DNA of 64,000 bases from Williamsia sp. CHRR-6 (GCF_018474015.1 NZ_JAHCSG010000001.1:1178001-1242000); one strand, 5' to 3'; shown: positions 53,090-62,971, counted from the stretch's first letter. Numbers and translations are program-made. Notes: generated by a model not told the origin, from the sequence alone.

Positions 53090-54421
53090 TCACTCGCCGA
53101 GAACACGCTCGCGCAGCTGTGGGGTGAACGGCTGGGTGCGGTTGCCACCGGCCGCCTTGGCCTGATACATCGCCAGGTCTGCGTCGCGCAGCAGGTCGTT
53201 GATGGTGCGGCGATCGTCTCGGGGGACCACCAGTGAGCCGATGCTGGCGCTGACGGTGACCACACGTCCGTCGATGTCGATGGGTTGCGCCAGCGCCTCG
53301 TGCACCGCCGCCGAGGTCCGCTCCACATCCAACGCATCCGCCACCACGGCGACGAACTCGTCGCCGCCCACCCGGCCGACCAGACTGTTCTCGTCGACCA
53401 CGGACCGCAGTCGGCACGCCACCATGCGCAGGACGTCGTCGCCGAAGCTGTGGCCGCGCGAGTCGTTGACCGACTTGAGATTGTCCAGATCGAGGAAGAG
53501 CACCGCGAAATCGCAGTCCCGCTCTGGCTTCTCGATGATCGCGCGGATGGCGTTGACCACGTGTAGCCGGTTGGGCAGGCCGGTCAGCGAGTCGTGGGTG
53601 GCCTGATACTCCAAGCGCACGCTGGCTTCTCGTGCGGCGGTCACATCGTTGAGGGACAGCACGAACGGCGAGTTGTCCGAGTCGTCGAGGAACCGACAGC
53701 GACCCGCCAGCCACTTGTGCTCGCCGTTGGGACTGGTCACGCCGATGGTGAATGACACTGGGGCACCCGAGGTTCGAGCGCGAACATGCGGCAGCTCGTC
53801 GTAGTCCAGCACGCGCCCGTCGATGTCGCGGACCTGTAGGCGACGCGCCAGCTGCGGCAGGGTGATGGTGCTCATCTCGGCTTCGCTGACCCCGGTCACC
53901 GTGGCCGCAGCGGGATTCCACGATTGCACGGTGCCGTCCCGCGAGGTAATGATGACGCCTTCGACCAGACCGGTGACCACGCTGGTGAACAACCGTTCGG
54001 CGCGGCGGGTGGCCGCCTCGGCCTCCTTCTGAGCGGTCAGGTCGCGCAGGATCACCTGATAGGCCTCGCTGCCCTCCCACATCGTCAGCACCGACACCGC
54101 CTGCACCGGGACCTCCACCCCGTCGAGCCGGATGATCGTCAACTCCGTGGGCTCCGAGGTGGCGCCGAGATGATCCAGGCGCCGAATCCGCGAGATCAGC
54201 CCGCGCACGTGATCGGGATGGACGAAATCGGCTAGCGACTTTCCGATCACGGAGTCGGCGGTGTCGGCACCCACCAGCCGGACCCCGGCCGGGTTCACAT
54301 AGACCAGATCGGCGCCGCCGTGCACACAGATCGCGTCAGGGCAGTAGTCGACGAGGGCTCGATAGCGCTCGTCGAGGTCGCTGACGGCCACCGACGTCGC
54401 GAAGGGGGACTGCTCGCGCAC
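53090..54421 (-). CDS. PAS-PAS-GGDEF protein (diguanylate cyclase)
   Basis: 443 residues, GTG start with a GGTGAGGG site. Two PAS domains (about 15-135 and 145-265) precede a GGDEF domain with an intact active site, GRVGGDEFVAVV, and the expected DSLTGLPNR entry motif. It should make cyclic di-GMP, controlled by an unknown cytosolic signal; no membrane segment is present. No EAL domain follows. It heads a transcript that also carries the GntR gene. Confidence 0.9.
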   Translation of the reverse strand: MREQSPFATSVAVSDLDERYRALVDYCPDAICVHGGADLVYVNPAGVRLVGADTADSVIGKSLADFVHPDHVRGLISRIRRLDHLGATSEPTELTIIRLDGVEVPVQAVSVLTMWEGSEAYQVILRDLTAQKEAEAATRRAERLFTSVVTGLVEGVIITSRDGTVQSWNPAAATVTGVSEAEMSTITLPQLARRLQVRDIDGRVLDYDELPHVRARTSGAPVSFTIGVTSPNGEHKWLAGRCRFLDDSDNSPFVLSLNDVTAAREASVRLEYQATHDSLTGLPNRLHVVNAIRAIIEKPERDCDFAVLFLDLDNLKSVNDSRGHSFGDDVLRMVACRLRSVVDENSLVGRVGGDEFVAVVADALDVERTSAAVHEALAQPIDIDGRVVTVSASIGSLVVPRDDRRTINDLLRDADLAMYQAKAAGGNRTQPFTPQLRERVLGE

Positions 54422-54653
54422 GCCCTCACCACCCTTCGTCTCAGACCACCAAACCTCATTGAACCACCTGCTGAGGACACGTTCCGGCGTGGTGGGACCA
54501 GGTCGGACAAATCGCCGCTACCGAATAGGCGGTTCACCAACGACGTCCCGATGGTCAACGACCGCGAAACCGGGGTTAATCGATGTCGGAGGGTGTCGCG
54601 CGCCGCGCACCCCCGCACCGCCAGGTGCCCGACACATGAGGAGAAACACAGTG
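54422..54653. promoter_or_regulatory. divergent promoter region (GGDEF and ketosynthase genes)
   Basis: A 232-bp gap between divergent starts that must carry both promoters. The AGGAGA site of the ketosynthase lies at 54639-54644. No operator-like symmetry was found. Confidence 0.45.
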
Positions 54654-55835
54654 ATGACCAGAGGTTCGACGACGAGCAGACGCACACCGCAGATCATCGG
54701 GATCGGCGCGGCCACCGGCTACGGGTGGGGTCGCGACGCCCTGTGGAACGGTGTGAGCAGCGGAAAGCCGGCCGGAGTGTTGTACGGCGGATACGGCCGC
54801 AACCAGGATGAGGAGGTGTGGCTGGCGCGGGTCACCGAGGGCGGTGATCCAGCCGACAGTCCCAGTCGGTTCTCGCGCGCCATGCGTGGGGCCGCTCGGG
54901 AGGCCATCGCCGACGCCCACGACCGTGGCTGGACACCCGGGCGCCGGGTGGGATTGCTGCACGCGGTGGTCCTCGGCGACGTGGAGGACTGGCGCACCTT
55001 CTACCTCGACGACGGCGGCCAACGGCGCATCCGGGACTACATGCGGCTGCTGCCGTCCACCCCGATCTCCACGCTGATGCAGGAGTTCGGGTTCCACGGG
55101 CCGGCGATGAACGTCTCGGCCACCTGCAGTTCGGGCAACGTGGGGTTGCTGACGGCCAAGATGTGGCTCGATGCCGGACTCGCCGACGACGTCGTCTGCA
55201 TCACCACCGATCTGTCGCTCACCCCCGAGAACGTCGAACACTTCGTGCGGCTGGGAGCCGGCGTGGTCGATGTCGAGCCGCTGGAGGCCTGCCGCCCGTT
55301 CCAGGAAGGCAGCCGCGGCTTCGCGATGGGAGAGGCCTCGGTGGGTATGGTGGTCACGAAATCGCCTGCGCGAGGCTATCTCTCGATCGAAGGTGGTTCC
55401 ATGACCCACGACGCCTATCACGTGGCGTCGGTCGATCCGGCGCACACCGAGATCATGCGGTGTGTGCACGAGGCCCTCGACGATGCCGGGGTGTCGGCCC
55501 GCGACGTGCGTTATCTCAACGCTCACGGCCCGGGCACCGCACAGTGCGACGCCGCCGAGCGCGCCATCCTGGCAACGGTGCTGGCCCCGGGTGCCCCGTC
55601 GGTGTACTCGATCAAGCCGCTCACCGGCCACTGCCAGGGGGCGGCGGCCGCCGTTGAGATCGCTGCGGCCGCGCTCGGTGCCGAGCACGGCGTGGTGCCC
55701 GCCCCACCGCAGGTGGCGCCCGCCCATCCGCAGTTGCTCAACGGGGCCACCCCGATGGTCGACGGCCTGATCGTCAAGCCGTCGTTGGGCATGGGTGGGC
55801 ACAACTCGGTGGTCGTGTTGGCACCCGTCGGCTGA
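54654..55835 (+). CDS. stand-alone beta-ketoacyl synthase-like protein
   Basis: 393 residues. The AGGAGA site fits either ATG 54654 or the GTG one codon earlier. Thiolase-fold ketosynthase: nucleophile Cys in MNVSATCSSGNVGLL, His in LNAHGPGTAQCDAAE and second His in IKPLTGHCQGAAAAVE, so the Cys-His-His triad is complete. It is somewhat shorter than FabF and KasA (about 415). No acyl carrier protein, acyltransferase or reductase is adjacent, so the pathway is unknown; a fatty acid or polyketide-like condensation is the family role. Confidence 0.85.
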   Translation: MTRGSTTSRRTPQIIGIGAATGYGWGRDALWNGVSSGKPAGVLYGGYGRNQDEEVWLARVTEGGDPADSPSRFSRAMRGAAREAIADAHDRGWTPGRRVGLLHAVVLGDVEDWRTFYLDDGGQRRIRDYMRLLPSTPISTLMQEFGFHGPAMNVSATCSSGNVGLLTAKMWLDAGLADDVVCITTDLSLTPENVEHFVRLGAGVVDVEPLEACRPFQEGSRGFAMGEASVGMVVTKSPARGYLSIEGGSMTHDAYHVASVDPAHTEIMRCVHEALDDAGVSARDVRYLNAHGPGTAQCDAAERAILATVLAPGAPSVYSIKPLTGHCQGAAAAVEIAAAALGAEHGVVPAPPQVAPAHPQLLNGATPMVDGLIVKPSLGMGGHNSVVVLAPVG

Positions 55836-55849
55836 TCGATGCCGCCACG

Positions 55850-55904
55850 CCAGGGTGGGTCATCGGCCACTCCCGGTCGCCGAAGTCCGGTGGCCCACCC
55901 TTGG
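55850..55904 (+). terminator. hairpin after the ketosynthase gene
   Basis: CCAGGGTGGG pairs with CCCACCCTTGG (one bulged base) across a 34-base loop, 15 bp past the stop. Confidence 0.45.
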
Positions 55905-55925
55905 TCGGGCGCTAGTGTTCCTCGG

Positions 55926-57353
55926 GTGACCGACACCCGACGCCTGCATGCCTTCACCGACGATGCCCTGGGCACCCTCGATGCGACCGGCGTGGCCGAG
56001 GCCGTCGCCGCCGGGGCCATCTCGTGTGAGGAAGCGGTGAGCGCCGCGATCGACCGCGCCGAGGCCGTCGAGGCGTTGGGTGCGGTGGCGTTCTCCGACT
56101 ACGAGCGGGCCCGAGGTTTGGCTCGCAGCGCCGGAGTCGGGGTGTTCGCGGGTGTGCCCACCTTCATCAAGGACAACACCGACTACGCCGGATTGCCCTG
56201 TCGCAACGGCTCGTTGGCGGTGCCGGATCGGATCGTGGAGCGCAACGCCGCGTTCACCGACCAGTTCTTGTCCACCGGGCTGATCTGCCTGGGCAAGTCG
56301 GCGATGCCCGAGTTCGGGTTCAACGCGTCCACCGAGTTCGCCGACGACCGCCCACCCACCCGCAACCCCTGGGACATCAACCGCTCGTCTGGTGCATCGT
56401 CGGGCGGATCGGCGGCACTGGTGGCCGCCGGGGTGGTTCCCATCGCCCACGCCAACGACGGCGGCGGGTCGATCCGCATCCCCGCGGCGGCGTGTGGGCT
56501 GGTGGGCCTGAAGCTGACCCGCAACCGCGAGGTGCTCGACGCGCACGCCGCGCAGATGCCGGTCAACATCGTCTCCAACGGCGCGCTGACCCGAACAGTC
56601 AGGGACACAGCCGCTTTCGTCGCACAGCTGGAGCGCTACCGACCGGCACCGAAGTTGCGACCGGTGGGATCGGTGACCGGTCCCAGCGCGCGTCGGCTGC
56701 GGGTGGGGGTGATGTATCAGGCACTTCCCGGCGCCCAGGTGGACGTGCCCACCACCGACGCCGTCAGCGACACCGCGCACCTGTTGAGCGAGCTGGGCCA
56801 TCACGTCACCGACATCGGGTTGCCGCTGCCTGCCGCCGAACTCGAACGGTTCGCCGACGACTTCGCCCACTACTGGAAGCTGCTGGGGTTCTCCCTTCAG
56901 CATTTCGGTTCGGCGACCATGGCCAAGGGATTCGACGGATCCAAGACCGAGTCGCTGACCAGGGGGCTGGCGGCCAGCTTTGCCCGCAGCTTCTGGCGCA
57001 CCCCGAAAGCCGTTCTGGGCCTGCGTCGTACGCAGGCGCGCTACCACGACATCTTCGCCGACATCGACGTGCTGGTGTCGCCGGTCTTGGCCCACATCAC
57101 CCCGGAGTTGGGTCACCTGTCGCCGACGAACCCGTTCGACGTGCTGTTCCCGCGGCTGCTGGCCTACGTGGCGTTCACCCCGTTGAACAACGCCAGCGGC
57201 GGCCCGGCCATCTCACTACCGTTGGGCCGAAGCGACTCCGGGCTACCCATCGGTGTTCAGGTGGCCGCCGATCACGGTGACGAACGCACCCTGTTGGAAC
57301 TGGCCTACGAGCTCGAGGCCGCACGCCCGTTCGCCCGGATCACCGACGCCTGA
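55926..57353 (+). CDS. amidase (amidase signature family)
   Basis: 475 residues from a GTG at 55926 (VTDTRRLHAFTDDALG). The Ser-cisSer-Lys triad is present: Lys in TFIKDNTDYAG, and the serines in NRSSGASSGGSAALVAAG. The glycine-rich signature continues to NDGGGSIRIPAAACGLVGLK. It hydrolyses carboxylic amides; substrate unknown. Convergent with the SCO6745-like gene, one base between stops. Confidence 0.92.
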   Translation: MTDTRRLHAFTDDALGTLDATGVAEAVAAGAISCEEAVSAAIDRAEAVEALGAVAFSDYERARGLARSAGVGVFAGVPTFIKDNTDYAGLPCRNGSLAVPDRIVERNAAFTDQFLSTGLICLGKSAMPEFGFNASTEFADDRPPTRNPWDINRSSGASSGGSAALVAAGVVPIAHANDGGGSIRIPAAACGLVGLKLTRNREVLDAHAAQMPVNIVSNGALTRTVRDTAAFVAQLERYRPAPKLRPVGSVTGPSARRLRVGVMYQALPGAQVDVPTTDAVSDTAHLLSELGHHVTDIGLPLPAAELERFADDFAHYWKLLGFSLQHFGSATMAKGFDGSKTESLTRGLAASFARSFWRTPKAVLGLRRTQARYHDIFADIDVLVSPVLAHITPELGHLSPTNPFDVLFPRLLAYVAFTPLNNASGGPAISLPLGRSDSGLPIGVQVAADHGDERTLLELAYELEAARPFARITDA

Positions 57354-57354
57354 G

Positions 57355-58239
57355 TCACTTCTTGCGGGTGCCGGGCAGCATCCCGGAGTCGATGACCCCC
57401 TTGACGAACGGGCGCACCGTGGCGATCAGGTGATCGAAACCGTCGAACGTCGCCCAGGGCGCGGCGGCCGCATCGTCGGTGATCATCTCGAGCTCGTCGT
57501 AGAGCAGACCACCCGCAGCGGTCAGCTGGTCGGTGTCCTCGGTGACGACCAGCAGTCCACGCTGCACCAACGCCGACTGCGCTGTCTCCCAGTCCGAGTC
57601 GGACCAGCCACGGGAGAACTGCGAGATCCGCCGCCCCAGCCCGCGTTTGCGTAGATCTGGGTTCGGGTGGGTGGCTTCATGGAACACCAGGGCCTCCACC
57701 CGACCCAGCCCGGCGGCGGTCAGGGCAGCAACGTGCCCGTCGCCGCGCCATTCTCGAACGATGGCCAGCGCGTGCCACAGCTGCAGGTGCAGCCCGTCGG
57801 GGCGCGGCGAGTGCGCCCACGCCGCGGCCAGCGGACGACCGGGCATCGGTAGGTCGGCGGCGATCGCGTACACCGTCTGCACCAGTTCGGGCAGTTGCGG
57901 CGACTCGATGCGCTCCCCCAACGCCACCCGGAGCATCTCGTCGAGCATCTGGAAGCGGCGATCTGAGACCTTGTGCAGACCAACGGCTTTCGCCCGATCC
58001 CAGGCCGGGTGCACCACGTCGGGGTTGAAGTTGAAGAACGTCGAGGACACCACGGGGCCGGTGCAGTCACCCAGCGGGGCGCCGCGTGCACCCACGTACC
58101 AGGCGTAGCCGTCGAGGCCGGTGTCGGCCATCGCGGCGTCGAGTCCGGAGTTGAAGTAGGCGAGAACGTGCAGGGGTTCGGTGGTCTCGTAGAAGGTGCG
58201 GGCTCGGGCCCGCGCGGCGTCGTCGAACCTCAGCGTCAT
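57355..58239 (-). CDS. SCO6745-family protein (SalK-like, MarR-type helical fold)
   Basis: 294 residues. Family features are LRFDDAARARARTFYETTEP at the start, then FFNFNPDVVHPAWDRA and a C-terminal helical region (FDGFDHLIATVRPFVKG). Actinobacterial family with winged-helix-like segments but no demonstrated DNA binding; function unknown. Divergent from the DUF998 gene by 46 bp. Confidence 0.78.
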   Translation of the reverse strand: MTLRFDDAARARARTFYETTEPLHVLAYFNSGLDAAMADTGLDGYAWYVGARGAPLGDCTGPVVSSTFFNFNPDVVHPAWDRAKAVGLHKVSDRRFQMLDEMLRVALGERIESPQLPELVQTVYAIAADLPMPGRPLAAAWAHSPRPDGLHLQLWHALAIVREWRGDGHVAALTAAGLGRVEALVFHEATHPNPDLRKRGLGRRISQFSRGWSDSDWETAQSALVQRGLLVVTEDTDQLTAAGGLLYDELEMITDDAAAAPWATFDGFDHLIATVRPFVKGVIDSGMLPGTRKK

Positions 58240-58285
58240 GTCACCACTTTCTGCTCAGCCGTCTCGGCCGCTTCACACTACTGCG

Positions 58286-58897
58286 ATGAGAATGGGCGAC
58301 GTGGGAACCCGGAGAATCGTGGCAGGACTGGCCTGGCTGCTGGGTGCAGGGACGTTTGTGATCTGTGAGGCGGTGACCGCGGCCGCCACACCGGGATACA
58401 GCTATCTCGGCGACGTCATCAGCGACCTCGGCGCCCACGGCCCACTACGGTCGCTGATGAACGTCGCGTTCGTGGTGCACGGCGCGGCGCTGCTGGTGGG
58501 TGCGCTGGGTGTCCGCGCGGCCCGCCGACCCGTGTTCGTCGCCGCCGCGACCATCAACATGATCGGCAACGTGGCTCTGGCACTGGTGCATTCGAACTCG
58601 CACCTGTCGCAGATCCATGTGGCCGGGGCCGCTGCAGCCATTGTCGGCGGCAATGTCGCCGTGATCGTCGGGGCGGGTGTGGTGGGCATGCCGAGGTGGT
58701 GGCCTGCGGTCAGCATCGCATTCGGCGCGTTCGGTTTGGGGTGCGCGGTGGCGTTGACGACCGGCGGTTGGGGCGTGGCGACCGGGGCGGTCGAACGCGG
58801 TTCGGTCTATCCGATCGTGGCGTGGGAGGTGCTCGCTGGAGCGCTGCTCGTCGTCACCGCCCGGGCTCATCGCGCGGGCTCGGGCACTATGGAGTGA
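58286..58897 (+). CDS. DUF998 membrane protein
   Basis: 203 residues with six hydrophobic segments and the DUF998 entry pattern YSYLGDVISDLGAHGPLRSL. An in-frame ATG at 58292 is an alternative start. Its stop overlaps the ATG of the SDR gene by one base, so the two are coupled. Function unknown. Confidence 0.82.
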   Translation: MRMGDVGTRRIVAGLAWLLGAGTFVICEAVTAAATPGYSYLGDVISDLGAHGPLRSLMNVAFVVHGAALLVGALGVRAARRPVFVAAATINMIGNVALALVHSNSHLSQIHVAGAAAAIVGGNVAVIVGAGVVGMPRWWPAVSIAFGAFGLGCAVALTTGGWGVATGAVERGSVYPIVAWEVLAGALLVVTARAHRAGSGTME

Positions 58898-59577
58898 TGA
58901 CTGATCTCAACGGCAAGGTTTTCGTGGTCGTCGGCGCCACCGGCGCTCTGGGTTCCCGGATCGCCGGGCTGCTGGCCCAGCGGGGCGCGGCGCTGACGGT
59001 GACCGGGACATCGGCGCAGTCGTTGGCGTCGGTGTCGATCCCCGGCGCGCACACCGTGGTCACCGATCTGCGGCTGCCCGACGACCCGCGATCGCTGATC
59101 GCCGCGGCCAAGGCGCAGCACGGACGGATCGACGGAGTGATCAACGCCGCCGGGGTGGTGGCGTTCGGGCCGCTGGCCGAGATCGACGACGACACCGTCG
59201 ACGACCTGGTGCTCATCGACTTTCTCGGTCCACTGCGGTTGCTGCGCGCAGCATTGGGCGAGGTGGAGCAGGGCGGTGTGATCGCCGGCATCTCCGCGGT
59301 ACTGGCCGAATCGCCGATGGGTGGGATGGCCACCTACTCGGCGGTCAAGTCGGCCACCGCCGCATTGTTCGCCGCCGCAGCAAAAGAGGCGCGCCGCAAC
59401 AAGATCCGCGTCCTGGACATCCGACCCCCACACACCGAGACCGGCTTGGCCGAGCGTGCCATCGCCGGCACCGCTCCCAAGATGCCCACCGGCCTGGACC
59501 CCGACGCGGTGGCTCAGCGCGTGGTCGATGCGGTCACCGGTGACGAACGAGACGTTCCCAGTAGCGCGTTCGCCTGA
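58897..59577 (+). CDS. short-chain dehydrogenase/reductase (SDR)
   Basis: 226 residues. The cofactor motif VVVGATGALGSRIAGLL is at the N-terminus, INAAGVVAFGPL is the NNAG-like motif, and the catalytic Ser, Tyr and Lys fit GISAVLAES and YSAVKSA. NAD(P)-dependent oxidoreductase; substrate unknown. Confidence 0.92.
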   Translation: MTDLNGKVFVVVGATGALGSRIAGLLAQRGAALTVTGTSAQSLASVSIPGAHTVVTDLRLPDDPRSLIAAAKAQHGRIDGVINAAGVVAFGPLAEIDDDTVDDLVLIDFLGPLRLLRAALGEVEQGGVIAGISAVLAESPMGGMATYSAVKSATAALFAAAAKEARRNKIRVLDIRPPHTETGLAERAIAGTAPKMPTGLDPDAVAQRVVDAVTGDERDVPSSAFA

Positions 59578-59599
59578 GCAGAGCCCGGCGAGTGCGGAC

Positions 59600-60061
59600 A
59601 TGAGTGCGTGGTTCGAGTTCGACGCCCCCCTGGAACTGTTGCCGTGGAAGGCGCACACCTATCCGATCTTGCGACTGCCCGGCGATCTGGTGGCGGCGGC
59701 GAAAGTGGAGAAGACCCGGCGGATCGAAGGCACCATCGACGGCGTCGAGGTGAACCTCGGCATCAACCGAACCGACGTGACGCCCGACTCGTTCATCTAC
59801 CTCGGCCGTGGTCAGCAGCGACGCCTGCAGGTGGAGGTCGGCGAGCTGCTGTCGTGTCGGCTGCGCCCGGTCGACCCCGACATCGTGCCGGTCCCCCAGG
59901 ATGTCGCCGACGCCTTGGCCACCGCCGGGCGTACGGCGGCGTTCGAGCGCATCCGGCCGGCTCAACGGCGGCGGATGATCAAACCGATCATCGATGCCGT
60001 CCGCGACGACACCCGTGCCACACGCATCAGCGCGCTCATCGCTGCACTCGATGACCGATGA
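59600..60061 (+). CDS. YdeI/OmpD-associated, DUF1905-type small protein
   Basis: 153 residues. An N-terminal DUF1905-like beta barrel (FDAPLELLPWKAHTYPILRL ...) is followed by the helical YdeI tail (ATAGRTAAFERIRPAQRRRM). Family members are soluble and of unclear role. It is 22 bp after the SDR gene and ends at a large hairpin. Confidence 0.75.
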   Translation: MSAWFEFDAPLELLPWKAHTYPILRLPGDLVAAAKVEKTRRIEGTIDGVEVNLGINRTDVTPDSFIYLGRGQQRRLQVEVGELLSCRLRPVDPDIVPVPQDVADALATAGRTAAFERIRPAQRRRMIKPIIDAVRDDTRATRISALIAALDDR

Positions 60062-60069
60062 CCGTCGAC

Positions 60070-60150
60070 CCCTGCTGAAAACGTCCCCGTGGTGGGGGGC
60101 CGAGGGCACATTCCCCTCCACCCGGTGCCACGGGGACGTTCTCAGCAGGG
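60070..60150. terminator. large bidirectional hairpin, possible palindromic repeat element
   Basis: Two 23-bp arms (60070-60092 and 60128-60150; inner ends ACGTCCCCGTGG / CCACGGGGACGT) are complementary with one mismatch. The 35-base centre also has G-rich and C-rich halves that can pair. It sits between the convergent YdeI-like and clpB stops. It could serve as a terminator for both; its size is also like a non-autonomous palindromic repeat. Confidence 0.75.
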
Positions 60151-60159
60151 TCACGCGTG

Positions 60160-62724
60160 TCAGCCCAGAACCAGGCTCTCGCCGTCGGCTGCGACGTTGA
60201 CCGGCACCACGTCGCCGTCGGTCACCAGACCAGCCAACAGTTGTTTGGCCAGCTGGTCGCCGATCGCCTGCTGCACCAGCCGCCGCAGCGGCCGCGCCCC
60301 GTAGAGCGGGTCGAATCCCCGTGCCGCCAACCATCTTTTGGCGTTGTCGGAAACCTGCAGGGTCAGTCGGCGCTGCGCCAACCGGGTCTGCAACGACCCC
60401 AGCTGGATGTCGACGATGCGAGTCAGTTCCTCCGGGTTGAGCCCGTCGAAGATCAGCACGTCGTCGAGCCGGTTGATGAACTCCGGTTTGAACGCCGCGC
60501 GCACCGCGTTCATCACCATCTCCTCGCTGCCCCCGGCGCCCAGGTTGGACGTGAGGATGAGGATGGTGTTGCGGAAATCGACCGTCCGACCTTGCCCGTC
60601 GGTCAGCCGGCCCTCGTCGAGCACCTGCAACAGCACGTCGAACACGTCCGGGTGGGCCTTCTCGATCTCATCGAACAGCACCACCGTGTAGGGACGCCGA
60701 CGCACTGCCTCGGTGAGCTGACCACCGGCCTCGTATCCGACGTACCCCGGAGGGGCGCCGACCAGCCTTGCGACGGAATGCTTTTCGCCGTACTCACTCA
60801 TGTCGATGCGCACCATGGCCCGCTCGTCGTCGAAGAGGAACTCCGCCAACGCCTTCGCCAGCTCGGTCTTACCGACACCGGTGGGTCCAAGGAACATGAA
60901 CGACCCCAGCGGCCGATTCGGGTCGGCAACGCCTGCGCGAGAACGACGCACCGCATCTGAGACCGCCTCGATCGGCTTGCGCTGACCGATGACCCGTTGC
61001 CCCAGTTCGTCTTCCATCCGCAGCAGCTTGGCGGTCTCACCTTCGAGCATGCGTCCGGCCGGCACGCCGGTCCACGCCGAGACCACCTCGGCGACGTCGT
61101 CGGGGCCCACCTCCTCCTTGAGCATCACCTTCTCCCCCGCCGGCGCGCCCTTGGCCTCGGCGGTGGCGAGTTCCTTTTCCAGAGAGGGGATCTGGCCGTA
61201 GCGCAGTTCCGCCGCACGCCCCAGGTCGCCGTCACGCTCGGCGCGTTCGGATTCACCGCGCAGTGATTCCAACTTCTCCTTGAGCACCCGTACCGAGTCG
61301 ATGGCCGATTTCTCACCCTGCCACCGCGCCGAGAGCTCGTTGAGCTTCTCCTGCTGATCGGCCAATTCGCTGCGCAGCTTTTCCAGACGCTGTTTGGACG
61401 CCTCGTCGGTCTCCTTGGCCAGCGCCATCTCCTCGATCTCCAGGCGCCGCACCGACCGCTCCACTTCGTCGATCTCCACCGGGCGCGAGTCGATCTCCAT
61501 CCGCAGCCGGGATGCAGCCTCGTCGACGAGGTCGATTGCCTTGTCCGGCAGGAACCGTGAGGTGATGTAGCGGTCACTGAGCGTGGCCGCCGCGACCAGC
61601 GCGGAGTCGGTGATACGCACACCGTGGTGCACCTCGTAGCGCTCCTTGAGTCCACGCAGGATGCCGACGGTGTCTTCCACCGAGGGCTCACCGACATAGA
61701 CCTGTTGGAAACGACGTTCCAGGGCAGCATCCTTCTCGATGTACTTGCGGTATTCCTCCAGGGTGGTGGCCCCGACCAGTCGCAGCTCACCGCGGGCCAA
61801 CATCGGCTTGATCATGTTGCCCGCATCCATCGCCGAGTCGCCGGTGGCACCGGCCCCGACGATGGTGTGCAGCTCGTCGATGAAGGTGATGACCTGCCCG
61901 GCGGCCGAGGTGATCTCCTCCAGCACGGCCTTGAGTCGCTCCTCGAACTCGCCGCGATACTTGGCGCCGGCCACCATCGAGGAAAGATCCAGGCTGACAA
62001 CGGTTTTGCCGCGCAGGGACTCGGGTACGTCGCCGGCGACGATGCGCTGTGCCAGCCCTTCGACGATGGCGGTCTTGCCGACACCGGGTTCGCCGATGAG
62101 CACCGGGTTGTTCTTGGTGCGCCGCGAGAGCACCTGCACCACCCGGCGGATCTCGGTATCGCGGCCGATGACCGGGTCGAGCTTGCCCTCACGCGCCCGG
62201 GCGGTGAGGTCGGTGGAGTACTTCTCCAACGCTTGATACGTCGACTCGGGATCAGGCGAGGTGACGCGCGCGCTGCCGCGGACGGCGACGAACGCATCGC
62301 GCAGCGCCTGCGGGGTGGCGCCGAGGTCATGCAGCAGCGTGGCCACATCGGAGTCGCCGGTGGCCAGACCCACCATGAGATGTTCGGTGGAGACGTAGTC
62401 GTCGCCGAGTTCACCAGCGAGTTCCTGGGCGGCGGTGACCGCGCGGATGGAATCGCGGGTGAGTTGCGGCGCGGAGTTGGCGCCCGAGGCCTGCGGCATG
62501 CGAGCCACCAGGTTGGCCGCCGATGACCGTACGGCCGCTGGATCGACTCCGACTGCGGTGAGCAGTGGTGCTGCGATCCCGTCGGGCTGTTCGAGCAGTG
62601 CAACCAGGATGTGCGCCGGGCGAACATCCGGGTTGCCTGCGGTGGTGGCAGCCTGCAGCGCAGCCGACAGTGCAGCCTGCGCCTTGGTGGTCGGGTTGAA
62701 GCCACCCGGGTTGGGAACAGACAT
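60160..62724 (-). CDS. clpB: chaperone ClpB (Hsp100 disaggregase)
   Basis: 854 residues. The N domain is followed by AAA1 (Walker [14 protein letters not shown], Walker [15 protein letters not shown]), the ClpB coiled-coil middle domain (about 410-530) and AAA2 ([29 protein letters not shown], sensor 2 GARPLRRLV). It works with DnaK to dissolve protein aggregates. The ATG at 62724 lies about 110 bp from an HspR-type repeat, so heat-shock control is likely. It follows Rv0383c in M. tuberculosis but is separated from it here. Confidence 0.98.
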   Translation of the reverse strand: MSVPNPGGFNPTTKAQAALSAALQAATTAGNPDVRPAHILVALLEQPDGIAAPLLTAVGVDPAAVRSSAANLVARMPQASGANSAPQLTRDSIRAVTAAQELAGELGDDYVSTEHLMVGLATGDSDVATLLHDLGATPQALRDAFVAVRGSARVTSPDPESTYQALEKYSTDLTARAREGKLDPVIGRDTEIRRVVQVLSRRTKNNPVLIGEPGVGKTAIVEGLAQRIVAGDVPESLRGKTVVSLDLSSMVAGAKYRGEFEERLKAVLEEITSAAGQVITFIDELHTIVGAGATGDSAMDAGNMIKPMLARGELRLVGATTLEEYRKYIEKDAALERRFQQVYVGEPSVEDTVGILRGLKERYEVHHGVRITDSALVAAATLSDRYITSRFLPDKAIDLVDEAASRLRMEIDSRPVEIDEVERSVRRLEIEEMALAKETDEASKQRLEKLRSELADQQEKLNELSARWQGEKSAIDSVRVLKEKLESLRGESERAERDGDLGRAAELRYGQIPSLEKELATAEAKGAPAGEKVMLKEEVGPDDVAEVVSAWTGVPAGRMLEGETAKLLRMEDELGQRVIGQRKPIEAVSDAVRRSRAGVADPNRPLGSFMFLGPTGVGKTELAKALAEFLFDDERAMVRIDMSEYGEKHSVARLVGAPPGYVGYEAGGQLTEAVRRRPYTVVLFDEIEKAHPDVFDVLLQVLDEGRLTDGQGRTVDFRNTILILTSNLGAGGSEEMVMNAVRAAFKPEFINRLDDVLIFDGLNPEELTRIVDIQLGSLQTRLAQRRLTLQVSDNAKRWLAARGFDPLYGARPLRRLVQQAIGDQLAKQLLAGLVTDGDVVPVNVAADGESLVLG

Positions 62725-62791
62725 GTGACACCTTCCTCACGCCGGCCAGGCGGGGAGACTCCAGAAAACCTGAGCCGGATACGCTTAAGTT

Positions 62792-62804
62792 ACTCGGACC
62801 GAGT
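62792..62804. promoter_or_regulatory. short palindrome ACTCGG-A-CCGAGT upstream of clpB
   Basis: A perfect 6-bp inverted repeat with one central base, 68 bp upstream of the clpB start and downstream of the HAIR site. Role unknown. Confidence 0.3.
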
Positions 62805-62833
62805 GGTCCGTCGCAAGAGTCAACCGTCTATTT

Positions 62834-62854
62834 CTTGAGTCTATTCCGCTCAAG
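62834..62854 (-). promoter_or_regulatory. HAIR element (HspR binding site) of clpB
   Basis: CTTGAGT-N7-GCTCAAG, one base off the consensus CTTGAGT-N7-ACTCAAG bound by the heat-shock repressor HspR in actinobacteria. It lies 110 bp upstream of clpB. Confidence 0.85.
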
Positions 62855-62971
62855 TGTGGTCGCTGCGGTGTCTCGACAGCTCAGCTGCCAGGTCCATCGA
62901 GGGTGGTCGCTTGCAGCCTCTCTGGGTGGGTCGACGGCATCCTCTGCTCTCGACGACATGCGCAACGAGAC

